Assembly: GCA_964590945.1 (NCBI GenBank)
Contig: CAZPXF010000057.1
Coordinates: 1-14,305 of the forward strand
Source of the DNA: CAZPXF01 sp964590945
Lineage (GTDB): Bacteria; Bacillota; Clostridia; Lachnospirales; Lachnospiraceae
DNA length: 14,305 nucleotides
Reading direction: 5' to 3'
Shown here: in pieces, positions 1 to 7,856 of the stretch
Layout of the letters: every line of letters begins with the position of its first letter
How positions within the stretch are numbered: position 1 is the first letter of the stretch
The notes under the pieces: model-generated
Told to the model about the DNA's origin: nothing
Databases searched by the model: none
The model's input: the letters and a program-made list of their open reading frames with translations, nothing else
Program-made: the position numbers and the translations under genes

Positions 1-167
1 TGCAGGAGGATAATCAAGAAAAACTCAAGGTAATTCGAAAAATGCAGGAGGAAACTTTCGCCCTGAGAGACCGCCTTTTTGCCTGGCTGAAAAAATCCGA
101 GAAAGAACTCAGCGCTCATGGAATCAACCTGGACGAACTGATGAATGAATTAGCCGATACCGAATGA
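1..167 (+). CDS. C-terminal end of an unidentified protein (5' end outside the window)
   Basis: An open frame enters from the left edge (first full codon at 3) and ends at TGA 165-167, giving the last 54 residues of a protein. The part seen is highly charged and probably helical: a run rich in Gln, Glu and Lys (KLKVIRKMQEET) followed by LRDRLFAWLKKSEKEL and an acidic tail ending ELADTE. Two QE(E/D) stretches 14 residues apart, encoded by the same ten bases at 1-10 and 43-52, fit a heptad coiled coil. I do not recognise the family. It is the only plus-strand gene here and converges on aspS, sharing the hairpin at 199-219. That it is a real gene is inferred from the uninterrupted frame, amphipathic composition and the terminator placed just behind its stop. 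Confidence 0.6.
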   Translation, partial: QEDNQEKLKVIRKMQEETFALRDRLFAWLKKSEKELSAHGINLDELMNELADTE

Positions 168-198
168 TTCTACTGTTTTTATTTCCATTCTTCTAAGA

Positions 199-219
199 GG
201 TGCGCCCGACGGGCGCACC
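199..219. terminator. GC-rich hairpin between convergent genes
   Basis: Perfect 9-bp inverted repeat, GGTGCGCCC at 199-207 and its complement at 211-219, with a 3-nt loop. Flanking CTAAGA (193-198) and TCTTAG (226-231) can add a second stem. It sits 31 bases after the stop of the plus-strand gene and 8 bases after the aspS stop, so it can serve both. The T-richness that follows is modest (CATTTCTT on the plus strand, almost none on the minus strand), so termination is better supported for the plus-strand gene. Confidence 0.7.
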
Positions 220-227
220 AGCATTTC

Positions 228-2033
228 TTAGTTCTCTTTGATTTTTGCCTCCGTCGACGCTGAGATCTCGATCCCCAGCTCCTCAAGCTGCTTCGCCTCC
301 ACAAAGTCCGGTGCGTTGGACATCAGACAGGAGGCATCCTTTACCTTCGGGAATGCAATCACATCGCGGATACTGTCCTCCTTTGCCATAAGCATGACGA
401 GTCGATCCAGTCCGTAAGCCAGTCCTGCGTGCGGCGGCACCCCGTATTTGAAGGCGTCCAAAAGAAAGCCGAAGCGCTCATAAGCCTCTTCCTTTGTAAA
501 TCCAAGGCACTCGAACATCTTTTCCTGAATGTCGTTCTGGTGGATACGGACGCTTCCGCCGCCAATCTCATTTCCGTTTAATACGATATCGTATGCCTTT
601 GCGCGGACCTTGCCCGGCTCGCTGTCGATGAACGCAAGGTCTTCCTCCATCGGCATTGTAAACGGATGATGCATCGCCGTGTAACGGTTCTGCTCCTCGC
701 TCCACTCAAGCAGCGGGAACTCTGTCACCCACAGGAAGTTGAACTGGTCTTTATCAAGAAGCTCCATCTGGCGGGCAAGTTCAAGCCGGAGCGCCCCAAG
801 CACATCCCATACAACTTTGTTTTTATCTGCTGCAAAGAGAAGAAGGTCGCCGTTCTCACCGTCCATCGCCGCGATCAGAGCTTCTCTCTGTTCATCTGTC
901 ATAAACTTTGCAAAGGAAGATTTCACTGTACCGTCTGTCTGAATCGCAATATATGCAAGACCCTTAGCGCCGTAATCCTTTGCGGAGGCAACCAGCCTGT
1001 CGATCTTCTTTCTCGCCATGCCGCCCTGTCCTTTTGCATTGATACCGCGAACGGTTCCGTTATTTTCAATGGCGTTCTTAAATACTACGAAATCAAAATC
1101 CTTCACCACTTCTGTTACATTCCGCAGCTCCATGCCAAATCTTGTATCCGGCTTATCAGAGCCGAAGCGATCCATCGCTTCCTGCCATGTCAGCCGCGGG
1201 ATCGGAAGCTCTATCTCCACGCCCAGTACCTCTTTGAAGAGCCTGGCGAGAAGTCTTTCGTTGACATCGATGACGTCATCCACATCGACAAAGGACATCT
1301 CCATATCGATCTGCGTGAACTCCGGCTGACGGTCTGCGCGAAGGTCCTCGTCACGGTAACAGCGCGCAATCTGGAAATAGCGGTCATAACCGGAACACAT
1401 CAGAAGCTGCTTGTAGATCTGCGGCGACTGCGGGAGCGCATAGAACATTCCCGGATGCACGCGGCTCGGCACAAGATAATCTCTTGCCCCCTCCGGCGTA
1501 CTCTTCATCAGTGTCGGCGTCTCGATCTCAAGGAAACCTTCTTCCGCGAGGAACTGGCGCGTCAGCGTCGCAACCCGGCTTCTCAGCATAAGATTCCGCT
1601 GAAGATCCGGCCGCCTGAGATCAAGATATCTGTATTTCAGTCTCAGTTCTTCCTTTGTCTTGCTGTTCTCCTCGATCGGGAACGGCGGCGTCTCGGACTC
1701 GGAGAGAATGCGGAGGCTCTTTGCACGAACCTCAATATCCCCGGTTGCAAGGTTGGTATTTACCGCCCCGCTTCTTGCAACAACCTCACCGACTACCGCG
1801 ATTACAAACTCGCTGCGGAGCTTTGCTGCGCGTACCATCAGTTCCGATTCCGGATCCTCCTCAAACACGATCTGCAAAATGCCGGATCGGTCTCTCAGAT
1901 CAAGAAACACGATCCCGCCCTTGTTGCGGTTCTTCTGCACCCATCCCATGACAGTCACTGTTTCGCCGATATTCTTGCTGGAAACCTCGGCACATCTGTG
2001 ACTTCTCTTTAATCCCTTCATTGTCTCAGCCAT
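228..2033 (-). CDS. aspS: Aspartyl-tRNA synthetase, bacterial type
   Basis: Charges tRNA-Asp with aspartate in the cytoplasm using ATP. The 601-residue protein has the usual size and order of a bacterial AspRS: an N-terminal OB-fold anticodon-binding domain (about residues 8-110, with GWVQKNRNKGG), the class II catalytic core with the flipping loop QSPQIYKQLLM (202-212), motif 2 RCYRDEDLRADRQPEF (224-239), the bacterial GAD insertion, and motif 3 GLAYGLDRLVM starting near residue 537. The ATG at 2031-2033 was chosen because AGAAGGAG lies 7 bases upstream and MAETMKGLKRSH fits the family's N-terminus; a longer frame reaching 2105 would run into hisS. It starts 13 bases after hisS, so the two are almost certainly one transcript. 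A Lys (K38) occupies the loop position that is Leu in E. coli AspRS and His in non-discriminating P. aeruginosa AspRS. Confidence 0.97.
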   Translation of the reverse strand: MAETMKGLKRSHRCAEVSSKNIGETVTVMGWVQKNRNKGGIVFLDLRDRSGILQIVFEEDPESELMVRAAKLRSEFVIAVVGEVVARSGAVNTNLATGDIEVRAKSLRILSESETPPFPIEENSKTKEELRLKYRYLDLRRPDLQRNLMLRSRVATLTRQFLAEEGFLEIETPTLMKSTPEGARDYLVPSRVHPGMFYALPQSPQIYKQLLMCSGYDRYFQIARCYRDEDLRADRQPEFTQIDMEMSFVDVDDVIDVNERLLARLFKEVLGVEIELPIPRLTWQEAMDRFGSDKPDTRFGMELRNVTEVVKDFDFVVFKNAIENNGTVRGINAKGQGGMARKKIDRLVASAKDYGAKGLAYIAIQTDGTVKSSFAKFMTDEQREALIAAMDGENGDLLLFAADKNKVVWDVLGALRLELARQMELLDKDQFNFLWVTEFPLLEWSEEQNRYTAMHHPFTMPMEEDLAFIDSEPGKVRAKAYDIVLNGNEIGGGSVRIHQNDIQEKMFECLGFTKEEAYERFGFLLDAFKYGVPPHAGLAYGLDRLVMLMAKEDSIRDVIAFPKVKDASCLMSNAPDFVEAKQLEELGIEISASTEAKIKEN

Positions 2034-2046
2034 GATTTTTCTCCTT

Positions 2047-3312
2047 CTATATCTGCTCCCAGGAATCTGCGAACACTTCCACGATATCGTTGTAACCGTC
2101 CGCACACAACTGTTCCTTCTGGAACTTTTTATTCTTCTTCATCTTCACGATCATCGTCTGCTTTCCTTCTGTCCGGTCTGCTTTTGCAAGGGCAAAAACC
2201 TTCCGCATTCCCTCCGTGGGAAGCTTCTTGTCGAGAAGGTATGCTTTCTTTTCTTTTCTCGCCGGAACTTCATATCCATTTTCCAGAAGCAGCATAACGA
2301 TCCTCTCAAAGCCGATGGAAAATCCGCAGGCCGGCGTATCCTGCCCCGTGAATTTCCCGATCATCTTGTCATAACGGCCGCCTCCGGCTACAGAGCCTCC
2401 GAATTCGTCCATCGTGACCTCAAAAATCGTCCCTGTATAGTAGGACTGTCCGCGTACCAGCGTCGGATCGAATTTCATCCTGAACTCTGCTTCTTTTGCG
2501 GCTTCCACGCTCTCGATGATCTGGATCATACCGTCGGCGATCCCGTCGCTCAGGAAATCGCCGAGCTTTGCCTTCAGGTAACGGATACCCTCTACATCCG
2601 GACGGATCTCGTCGAAAAGCTTCAGGTAGCATTCCACATTCTCCTGCGTATAACCGATCTCCTTCAGTTCTTCCGCAACGCCCTCAGCGCCAATCTTGTC
2701 CATCTTATCTAATATGATAAATACTTCATCGCAATCTTCATCCTTAAAACCGCTGTATGCCGCCATCGCCTTCAGGATATTGCGGTCATTGATACATACG
2801 GTAAAGTTGGAAAACTCCAGCTTTCCAAGCATCGCGGTCGTGGCAAGGATCAGCTCAATCTCCGCCAGATTTCCCGCCTCGCCGAGAATATCGATATCGC
2901 ACTGCATAAACTGGCGGAAGCGCCCTCTCTGCGGACGGTCTGCGCGCCATACATTTCCAATCTGCAAAGCCTTAAAAGGCGCCGGAAGCTCGTTGGAATG
3001 GTTCGCATAGTATCTTGCAAGCGGCACAGTCAGATCATAGCGAAGTCCGCCATCCACAAGGTCTTCCTCTGTCCTGGCAGTCTCGATCTTCAGCTTCTCG
3101 CCGCGTTTTAAAATCTTAAAAATCAACTTCTCATTGTCGCCGCCCTGCTTGCTGCACAGATTCTCAATATGCTCCACGCAAGGAGTTTCCATGGATGAGA
3201 AACCATAGGTTGCGTATGTCTCCTTGATCAGATGAATGACATAGTCGCGGATCTCCATCTCTTTGGGCAGCATGTCCTTCATACCGGTCACCGGCTTTTT
3301 CTTTAATGCCAT
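2047..3312 (-). CDS. hisS: Histidyl-tRNA synthetase (divergent histidine-A motif)
   Basis: Attaches histidine to tRNA-His. The 421-residue length is normal. Visible class II features are motif 2, WRADRPQRGRFRQFMQCDID (residues 122-141), the glycine-rich GGGRYD (310-315) and motif 3 GFSIGFERI (330-338), followed by a small C-terminal region in the place of the anticodon-binding domain. The histidine-A motif reads LVRGQSYYTG (285-294) where most HisRS have RGLDYY; the catalytic Arg (R287) is kept but Asp is replaced by Ser. Together with QCDID in motif 2 this marks a less common HisRS subtype. HisZ, the HisRS paralogue of histidine synthesis, was considered but is unlikely because motif 2 and the catalytic Arg are intact and the gene is fused into an operon with aspS. 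Its first ten bases overlap the end of hemZ, and GGAAGGGAG upstream (inside hemZ) acts as the ribosome binding site. Confidence 0.93.
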   Translation of the reverse strand: MALKKKPVTGMKDMLPKEMEIRDYVIHLIKETYATYGFSSMETPCVEHIENLCSKQGGDNEKLIFKILKRGEKLKIETARTEEDLVDGGLRYDLTVPLARYYANHSNELPAPFKALQIGNVWRADRPQRGRFRQFMQCDIDILGEAGNLAEIELILATTAMLGKLEFSNFTVCINDRNILKAMAAYSGFKDEDCDEVFIILDKMDKIGAEGVAEELKEIGYTQENVECYLKLFDEIRPDVEGIRYLKAKLGDFLSDGIADGMIQIIESVEAAKEAEFRMKFDPTLVRGQSYYTGTIFEVTMDEFGGSVAGGGRYDKMIGKFTGQDTPACGFSIGFERIVMLLLENGYEVPARKEKKAYLLDKKLPTEGMRKVFALAKADRTEGKQTMIVKMKKNKKFQKEQLCADGYNDIVEVFADSWEQI

Positions 3313-4820
3313 AGTAATTCTCCCTTCCTCTTCATCATCTCATCTATCCGATTGATATAATGATCCACGTCCTTGACGTTCTCAATACGTTCAATACGAT
3401 TCTCCTTAGGAAATACAGCCTTTGTTGATGCCCCTGCTCCCACGGCAACGATCGTCTGCATTTCCTCCATAATAAGTATATTGTAAATTCCGGCTTTGTC
3501 AACCTTCGCATACCCGACATTTTCAAAATTCCCGGCAATATTTTTCTGTCTGTATAGATAATATGGCTCTGCCCCCAGCTCGCGCGCCTTTCTTCCGGCA
3601 GCCTCGATCATTTCCGCCGTCGCCTCCGGAACCTTTGGCACATGCGCTGTTACCTTCTTAAGCTTCTCGCGTGCGGCGCGCTTTATTGCTAATGAATGTA
3701 CGGTGATGCTGTCCGGGTCAAGTCTGCCGATCTTCTCAAGGGTGTCCTCCACATCCGCAAGCGTTTCCCCCGGAAGGCCGACGATCAGATCCATATTGAT
3801 ATTGTCAAATCCAAGCTCACGCGCCATGTAAAATGCCCGGATCACCTCGTCCACCGAATGATACCGTCCGATGGCGTCCAATGTCTTCTGCTGCATCGTC
3901 TGCGGATTGATGGAAATCCTGCCGATCCCATGCTCCTTTAAAATAAGAAGCTTCTCCTTCGTAATACTGTCCGGGCGACCCGCCTCAACTGTAAATTCCT
4001 TCAATTCTTTGAAGGAAAAAGAACGTTCCAGATGTGTGAGCAGCCGGTCTAATTGCCCTGCTAAGAGAGTCGTCGGAGTTCCGCCGCCAATATAGATCGT
4101 ATTCAGCACCTGATCCTTTGCGTGTTCCGCCACATAGCTGATCTCCTTCAAAAGAGCGTCCAGATATTCGTCCATTCTTTTCTCCCACACGCCGAGGGGA
4201 TAGGAAGAAAAGGAACAATAGGCACAGATCGTCGGGCAAAAGGGAATGCCTGCATAGAGGCTATAGCCATTCTCATAGTCCAATTCCGAGAGAAGCTTTC
4301 TCTCTCTGACAGCTATCGCCGCCGCAAGATCCGCCTTTTCCTTTGAAACGAGGCTTACCTCCTGCATCATGCGGCTCGCCTCCTCCGGAGTTTTCCCTTC
4401 CTCGATCAGTTTCATCGGGATCTTGGTCGGACGGATCCCGGTCAGGATCCCCCACGCAAGATCTTTTCCTGTTATTTTCTTCATCTCCTGATACAGCGCG
4501 CAGCTGATCCGTCGCTTTCGCTTTGATTTGTCCAAAATATCCGGCTCCGCAATACGGAAGCATACACGCTCTTTCCCCTCCCGACAACTAACTAAGGCCT
4601 GCTGAACCTTTTTGTCGTATGCATGGCAACAGAAAAAAGAGTTCGCTTGCGAACTCTCCGCTTCCCGAATGGCCTTTGGATCTTCCATGAATTCCACAAC
4701 CAGGGCGTCCTTCTGTCCCGGACAGACCTCCTGCGAAATCTGCTGATCCGGGCAAAACTCTTTTATAAGATGAAAAGAATCATATTGATAGGTCTGATCT
4801 TTTGATTTTATCTGAATCAT
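3303..4820 (-). CDS. hemZ: Radical SAM coproporphyrinogen III oxidase family protein HemZ
   Basis: Member of the oxygen-independent coproporphyrinogen oxidase family, which in the characterised enzymes decarboxylates coproporphyrinogen III in heme synthesis; the exact substrate of clostridial HemZ is less certain. In 505 residues one sees a variable N-terminal domain (1-120), the HemZ-type LTGIRPTKI (126-134), the radical SAM cluster motif CPTICAYC (Cys 195, 199, 202), GGGTPT (245-250), EAGRPDSI and NMDLIVGLPGET. ATG 4818-4820 follows AAGGAG at 6 bases. The gene starts 9 bases after the hydrolase stop and its last ten bases overlap hisS (ATGGCATTAA), so translation is probably coupled. Odd feature: residues 55-79 are encoded by a terminator-like hairpin (4639-4656) plus a 25-nt sequence (4606-4630) that recurs downstream of secDF, which suggests that a small palindromic repeat was inserted in frame in the poorly conserved N-terminal domain. 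Confidence 0.9.
   Translation of the reverse strand: MIQIKSKDQTYQYDSFHLIKEFCPDQQISQEVCPGQKDALVVEFMEDPKAIREAESSQANSFFCCHAYDKKVQQALVSCREGKERVCFRIAEPDILDKSKRKRRISCALYQEMKKITGKDLAWGILTGIRPTKIPMKLIEEGKTPEEASRMMQEVSLVSKEKADLAAAIAVRERKLLSELDYENGYSLYAGIPFCPTICAYCSFSSYPLGVWEKRMDEYLDALLKEISYVAEHAKDQVLNTIYIGGGTPTTLLAGQLDRLLTHLERSFSFKELKEFTVEAGRPDSITKEKLLILKEHGIGRISINPQTMQQKTLDAIGRYHSVDEVIRAFYMARELGFDNINMDLIVGLPGETLADVEDTLEKIGRLDPDSITVHSLAIKRAAREKLKKVTAHVPKVPEATAEMIEAAGRKARELGAEPYYLYRQKNIAGNFENVGYAKVDKAGIYNILIMEEMQTIVAVGAGASTKAVFPKENRIERIENVKDVDHYINRIDEMMKRKGELLWH
4606..4630 (-). repeat. Dispersed 25-nt repeat, copy A (inside hemZ)
   Basis: Differs from 10315-10339 at one base only: read on the plus strand, ACCTTTTTGT then C (T in the other copy) then GTATGCATGGCAAC. 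The 15 bases before it (4591-4605) match the other copy at 9 positions, keeping AAGGCC. In hemZ it encodes most of CCHAYDKKV (residues 64-72). A 24/25 match is far beyond chance for a 14-kb window, so the two copies share an origin. A hairpin lies 8 bases away on one side (4639-4656), as also happens in copy B. Confidence 0.75.
4633..4656 (-). other. Terminator-like hairpin inside the hemZ coding region
   Basis: On the minus strand, GAGTTCG (4656-4650), loop CAAG, CGAACTC (4645-4639), followed directly by six T residues (4638-4633). This is the exact form of an intrinsic terminator in the direction of hemZ transcription, yet it lies in codons 55-63. Trailing ribosomes could prevent it from forming; without translation it could cause premature stop. 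It adjoins repeat copy A and may be part of the same inserted element. Confidence 0.6.
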
Positions 4821-4829
4821 ACGTTCTCC

Positions 4830-5453
4830 TTAAACAATAAACGGATTGTACGCCGCCTCATTTCCGATCGTTGTCACTTCATTATGTCCCGGATACACCA
4901 TCGTATCACCCGGCAGAACAAGCAGTTTCTCCTTGATGCTGCGCACGATCTGGGACATACTTCCGGTTGGGAAGTCAGTTCGGCCGACGGAGCTGTTAAA
5001 AAGCGTATCCCCACTGAAAAGAACGCCCTCTTCTTCTACATAGAAGCACGCGCCGCCGCATGTGTGGCCCGGCGTTGCAAATACCTGAAAGCTATATCCT
5101 GCGAGGTGCATAACATCTCCGTCATGCACGTAGGTCGCTCCACTAAATGTCATCGGGCGGCCGAACATGGAAGAAACATTCTTCCCGGGGGATTCCAGAA
5201 TCTCCTTTTCCTTATCCAGCGCGTAAACCGGAATATCATACTCCTTCAAAATCGCCGGAACCCCTGCAATGTGGTCATAATGCCCATGTGTCAGAAGGAT
5301 CGCCTGCGGCTTCAGGCCCTCCTGACGGATATGGTTCATCATCTGCACCGATTCTCCGCCCGGATCCACGATCACAAGCTCCCTGGAAGCTTCATGATAT
5401 ACCAGATAGCAATTCGTTCCGATCATACCTAACAAAAATCTTTCAACCCGCAT
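4830..5453 (-). CDS. Metallo-beta-lactamase-fold hydrolase (glyoxalase II-like)
   Basis: A 207-residue single-domain zinc hydrolase. The metal ligands are all in place: THGHYDH (55-61, with His56, His58, Asp60, His61), His130 in ATPGHT, Asp149 in LFSGDTLF and His190 in YPGHNE. The compact size, GRTDFPTGS and the lack of a C-terminal helical domain match the short YcbL/GloB-like group, usually annotated as hydroxyacylglutathione hydrolase-like or thiolesterase; in a clostridium without glutathione the true substrate is open. No signal peptide or membrane segment is seen, so it is cytoplasmic. ATG 5451-5453 has AGAGAGG 8 bases upstream. An 80-bp gap (5454-5533) separates it from rel and shows no convincing promoter or terminator; its stop at 4830-4832 is 9 bases before hemZ. 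It is probably part of the apt-aspS transcript. Confidence 0.9.
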   Translation of the reverse strand: MRVERFLLGMIGTNCYLVYHEASRELVIVDPGGESVQMMNHIRQEGLKPQAILLTHGHYDHIAGVPAILKEYDIPVYALDKEKEILESPGKNVSSMFGRPMTFSGATYVHDGDVMHLAGYSFQVFATPGHTCGGACFYVEEEGVLFSGDTLFNSSVGRTDFPTGSMSQIVRSIKEKLLVLPGDTMVYPGHNEVTTIGNEAAYNPFIV

Positions 5454-5533
5454 ATATTATCCTCTCTCATAGCGCATACATGATCTTCTCATAACGTGAT
5501 GCTGCTTTCCTGTCTTTATTTCAGCGTATCTCC

Positions 5534-7834
5534 CTATCCGACAGTCCTCTCGATATCCAGAACGCCATCGAGCATCCGCAGTTTATTGATAACACGGGAC
5601 AGTTCTTCCTTTCCGTGCACAATAAATCCCATCTCAAAGGTCGCCGTTCCCTTCTTGCTTGTGCGGACATTCATGGATTTGACATCGATATTGTTCTCCG
5701 TCAGGATCCTGGAAAGTTCCATCAGAAGTCCCGCACGGTCATATGAGAATATCTTGATCTCAGCGAGGAACTGCGCCTGACTGTTATCCTGCCCGCGTTC
5801 CCACTCCGCCGGGATCAGCCTCTGCCGCTCAATCTCAGAAAGATGCATCATATTGACGCAATCCGTCCGGTGAATGGAAAGCCCCCGTCCGCGCGTGACA
5901 AATCCAACGATCTCATCTCCCGGAACCGGACTGCAGCAACGCGAGAACCGCACTGCCACATCATCAATTCCTTTAACAATGACGCCGCTCTTGGATTTGG
6001 CGATCTGAACGGTTTTCTGGGAACCGTTCGCCACCTTCTCCATGATATTCTGTTCTGCGACCTTATCTTTATTTTCCTTCGTATATTCCTCAACCAGACG
6101 ATTTACAACCTGACCTTCCTTCAGGCCGCCATGACCGATTGCCGCAAGGACAGAATCCCAATCCCGGAATCCGTAGCGCTGTAATACGGACTGCTGGTAT
6201 TTCGGCTTGTTAATATCGCTGAGCACCACCATTTTTTCTCTGCAATAGCGCGCCAGCATATCTTTGCCGCGTACGATATTTTCTTCTTTTAATTCCTTCT
6301 TAAACCACGCATTGATCTTGGACTTTGCCTGCGGACTTTTGACGATATTCAGCCAGTCGCGGCTTGGCCCTTTGGAGTTCTGCGAAGTCATGATCTCGAT
6401 ACGGTCGCCATTCTGGATCACATAGTCGATCGGCACCAGACGGCCGTTGACACGCGCTCCGACCATGCGGTTGCCCACCGCACTGTGGATCGAATAGGCA
6501 AAATCGATCGTCGTCGAACCCATCGGAAGGTTCTTGACGTCGCCATTCGGCGTAAAGCAATAGACGTCCTCGGTAAACAGGTTCAGGTCGCCTTTGATAA
6601 GATTCAAAAATTCCCGGTTGTCGGACATGTCCTGCTGCCACTCAAGAATCTGCCGGAGCCAGCTCAGCTTCTCCTCCTCACCGGTATCGATGCTCTTCTT
6701 CCCGTCATTGGATTCCTTGTATTTCCAATGGGCAGCAATCCCGTATTCCGCCGTCTTATGCATCTCTTCCGTACGGATCTGGATCTCGAACGGCTGCCCC
6801 ACAGAACTCATAAGCGTTGTGTGCAGCGACTGATACATATTTGCCTTCGGCATTGCGATAAAATCCTTAAATCTTCCCGGCACCGGAGTATACATCTCAT
6901 GGATGACGCCAAGCGCCGCGTAACAATCCTTTACGCTGTCCACAATAATACGTACCGCAAACAGATCGTAGATCTGATCAACTGTCTTATCCTGATTCAC
7001 CATCTTCTTATATATACTGAACATGTGCTTTACACGCCCATATACATGCGCTTTGATTCCCGCCGTCTCCATATGATGAGACACCTCCGAGACGATCTGC
7101 GCCACAAATTCTTCCCGCTGCATCTTGCGCGCATCGATCTGCTCCAACAGATCCTTATACGTCTCAGGCTCAAGATATTTGAGCGCCAGATCATCCAGTT
7201 CGATCTTGATCTTTGAAATACCAAGCCTCTGCGCAAGCGGGGAATAAATATCAAGCGTCTCGCGCGCCTTCTCCACCTGCTTCTCCGGGCGCATAAATTC
7301 CAGCGTACGCATATTGTGAAGACGGTCTGCAAGCTTAATCAGGATGACGCGGATATCCTTGGCCATGGCAAGAAACATTTTTCTTAAATTCTCCGCCTGA
7401 ACCTCCAGCTTATCCTTGGAATAAGACAACTGTCCCAGTTTGGTAACGCCGTCTACGAGAAGCGCAACCTCGCTGCCAAATTCCTTCTCCATCTCCTCCT
7501 CAGTCATAACCGTATCTTCCACTACATCATGGAGTATGCCCGCTGCAATGGTCTCCTTATCCATCTCCAGGTCTGCAAGAATCATCGCAACCCAAAGAGG
7601 ATGGATAATATACGCCTCTCCCGATTTACGGAACTGCCCCTGATGCGCGCTGGCCGCTACGCGATACGCCTTCTCGATCATAGTAATATCCGAAGACGGG
7701 TGATATTGCTTCACCTTCTCGATCAATCTGTTATATAATTGTTCCGGATCCTGATAATCTTCCGGCTCCTTGACAAGGTGGCCGTCTACGATCCGGTTGT
7801 CTTTATATTCGTCAAAAATCTCATTGATCTGCAA
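5534..7834 (-). CDS. relA: Bifunctional (p)ppGpp synthetase/hydrolase Rel (RelA/SpoT homologue)
   Basis: Makes and destroys the alarmone (p)ppGpp in response to amino acid starvation sensed at the ribosome. The 766 residues carry all the domains of a long RSH protein: an HD hydrolase with His64, His78 and LHDVVEDT (101-108); RLHNMRT (171-177); a synthetase domain with YDLFAVRI (289-296) and RFKDFIAMPKANMYQSLHT (321-339); TGS (about 423-482, DVYCFTPNGDVKNLPMG); a conserved-Cys region with RFSRCCSPVPGD; and a C-terminal ACT domain. The RFKD signature together with an intact HD site points to a bifunctional enzyme rather than synthetase-only RelA. The start is TTG (7832-7834), chosen because GAGGGGAG lies 5 bases before it and no ATG with a better site exists nearby. 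It begins 22 bases after apt and is likely transcribed with it. Confidence 0.97.
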   Translation of the reverse strand: MQINEIFDEYKDNRIVDGHLVKEPEDYQDPEQLYNRLIEKVKQYHPSSDITMIEKAYRVAASAHQGQFRKSGEAYIIHPLWVAMILADLEMDKETIAAGILHDVVEDTVMTEEEMEKEFGSEVALLVDGVTKLGQLSYSKDKLEVQAENLRKMFLAMAKDIRVILIKLADRLHNMRTLEFMRPEKQVEKARETLDIYSPLAQRLGISKIKIELDDLALKYLEPETYKDLLEQIDARKMQREEFVAQIVSEVSHHMETAGIKAHVYGRVKHMFSIYKKMVNQDKTVDQIYDLFAVRIIVDSVKDCYAALGVIHEMYTPVPGRFKDFIAMPKANMYQSLHTTLMSSVGQPFEIQIRTEEMHKTAEYGIAAHWKYKESNDGKKSIDTGEEEKLSWLRQILEWQQDMSDNREFLNLIKGDLNLFTEDVYCFTPNGDVKNLPMGSTTIDFAYSIHSAVGNRMVGARVNGRLVPIDYVIQNGDRIEIMTSQNSKGPSRDWLNIVKSPQAKSKINAWFKKELKEENIVRGKDMLARYCREKMVVLSDINKPKYQQSVLQRYGFRDWDSVLAAIGHGGLKEGQVVNRLVEEYTKENKDKVAEQNIMEKVANGSQKTVQIAKSKSGVIVKGIDDVAVRFSRCCSPVPGDEIVGFVTRGRGLSIHRTDCVNMMHLSEIERQRLIPAEWERGQDNSQAQFLAEIKIFSYDRAGLLMELSRILTENNIDVKSMNVRTSKKGTATFEMGFIVHGKEELSRVINKLRMLDGVLDIERTVG

Positions 7835-7856
7835 GGAAACTCCCCTCTTTCCTCAT

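Noticed and set aside
168..227. 6S RNA beside aspS, as in B. subtilis
   Set aside because: Only 60 bases lie between aspS and the convergent gene, filled by a single terminator hairpin.
666..2012. Long plus-strand open frame (448 codons) opposite aspS
   Set aside because: It lies wholly antisense to aspS, has no ribosome binding site I can see, and its Cys-, His- and Arg-rich translation looks like a by-product of synonymous codon use on the other strand.
3313..3345. T-box leader for hisS or aspS
   Set aside because: Both genes start inside or within 13 bases of the preceding gene, which leaves no room for a leader.
5454..5533. Small peptide gene in the gap between rel and the hydrolase
   Set aside because: The best frame has 11 codons and no ribosome binding site; it overlaps the ribosome site of the hydrolase gene.
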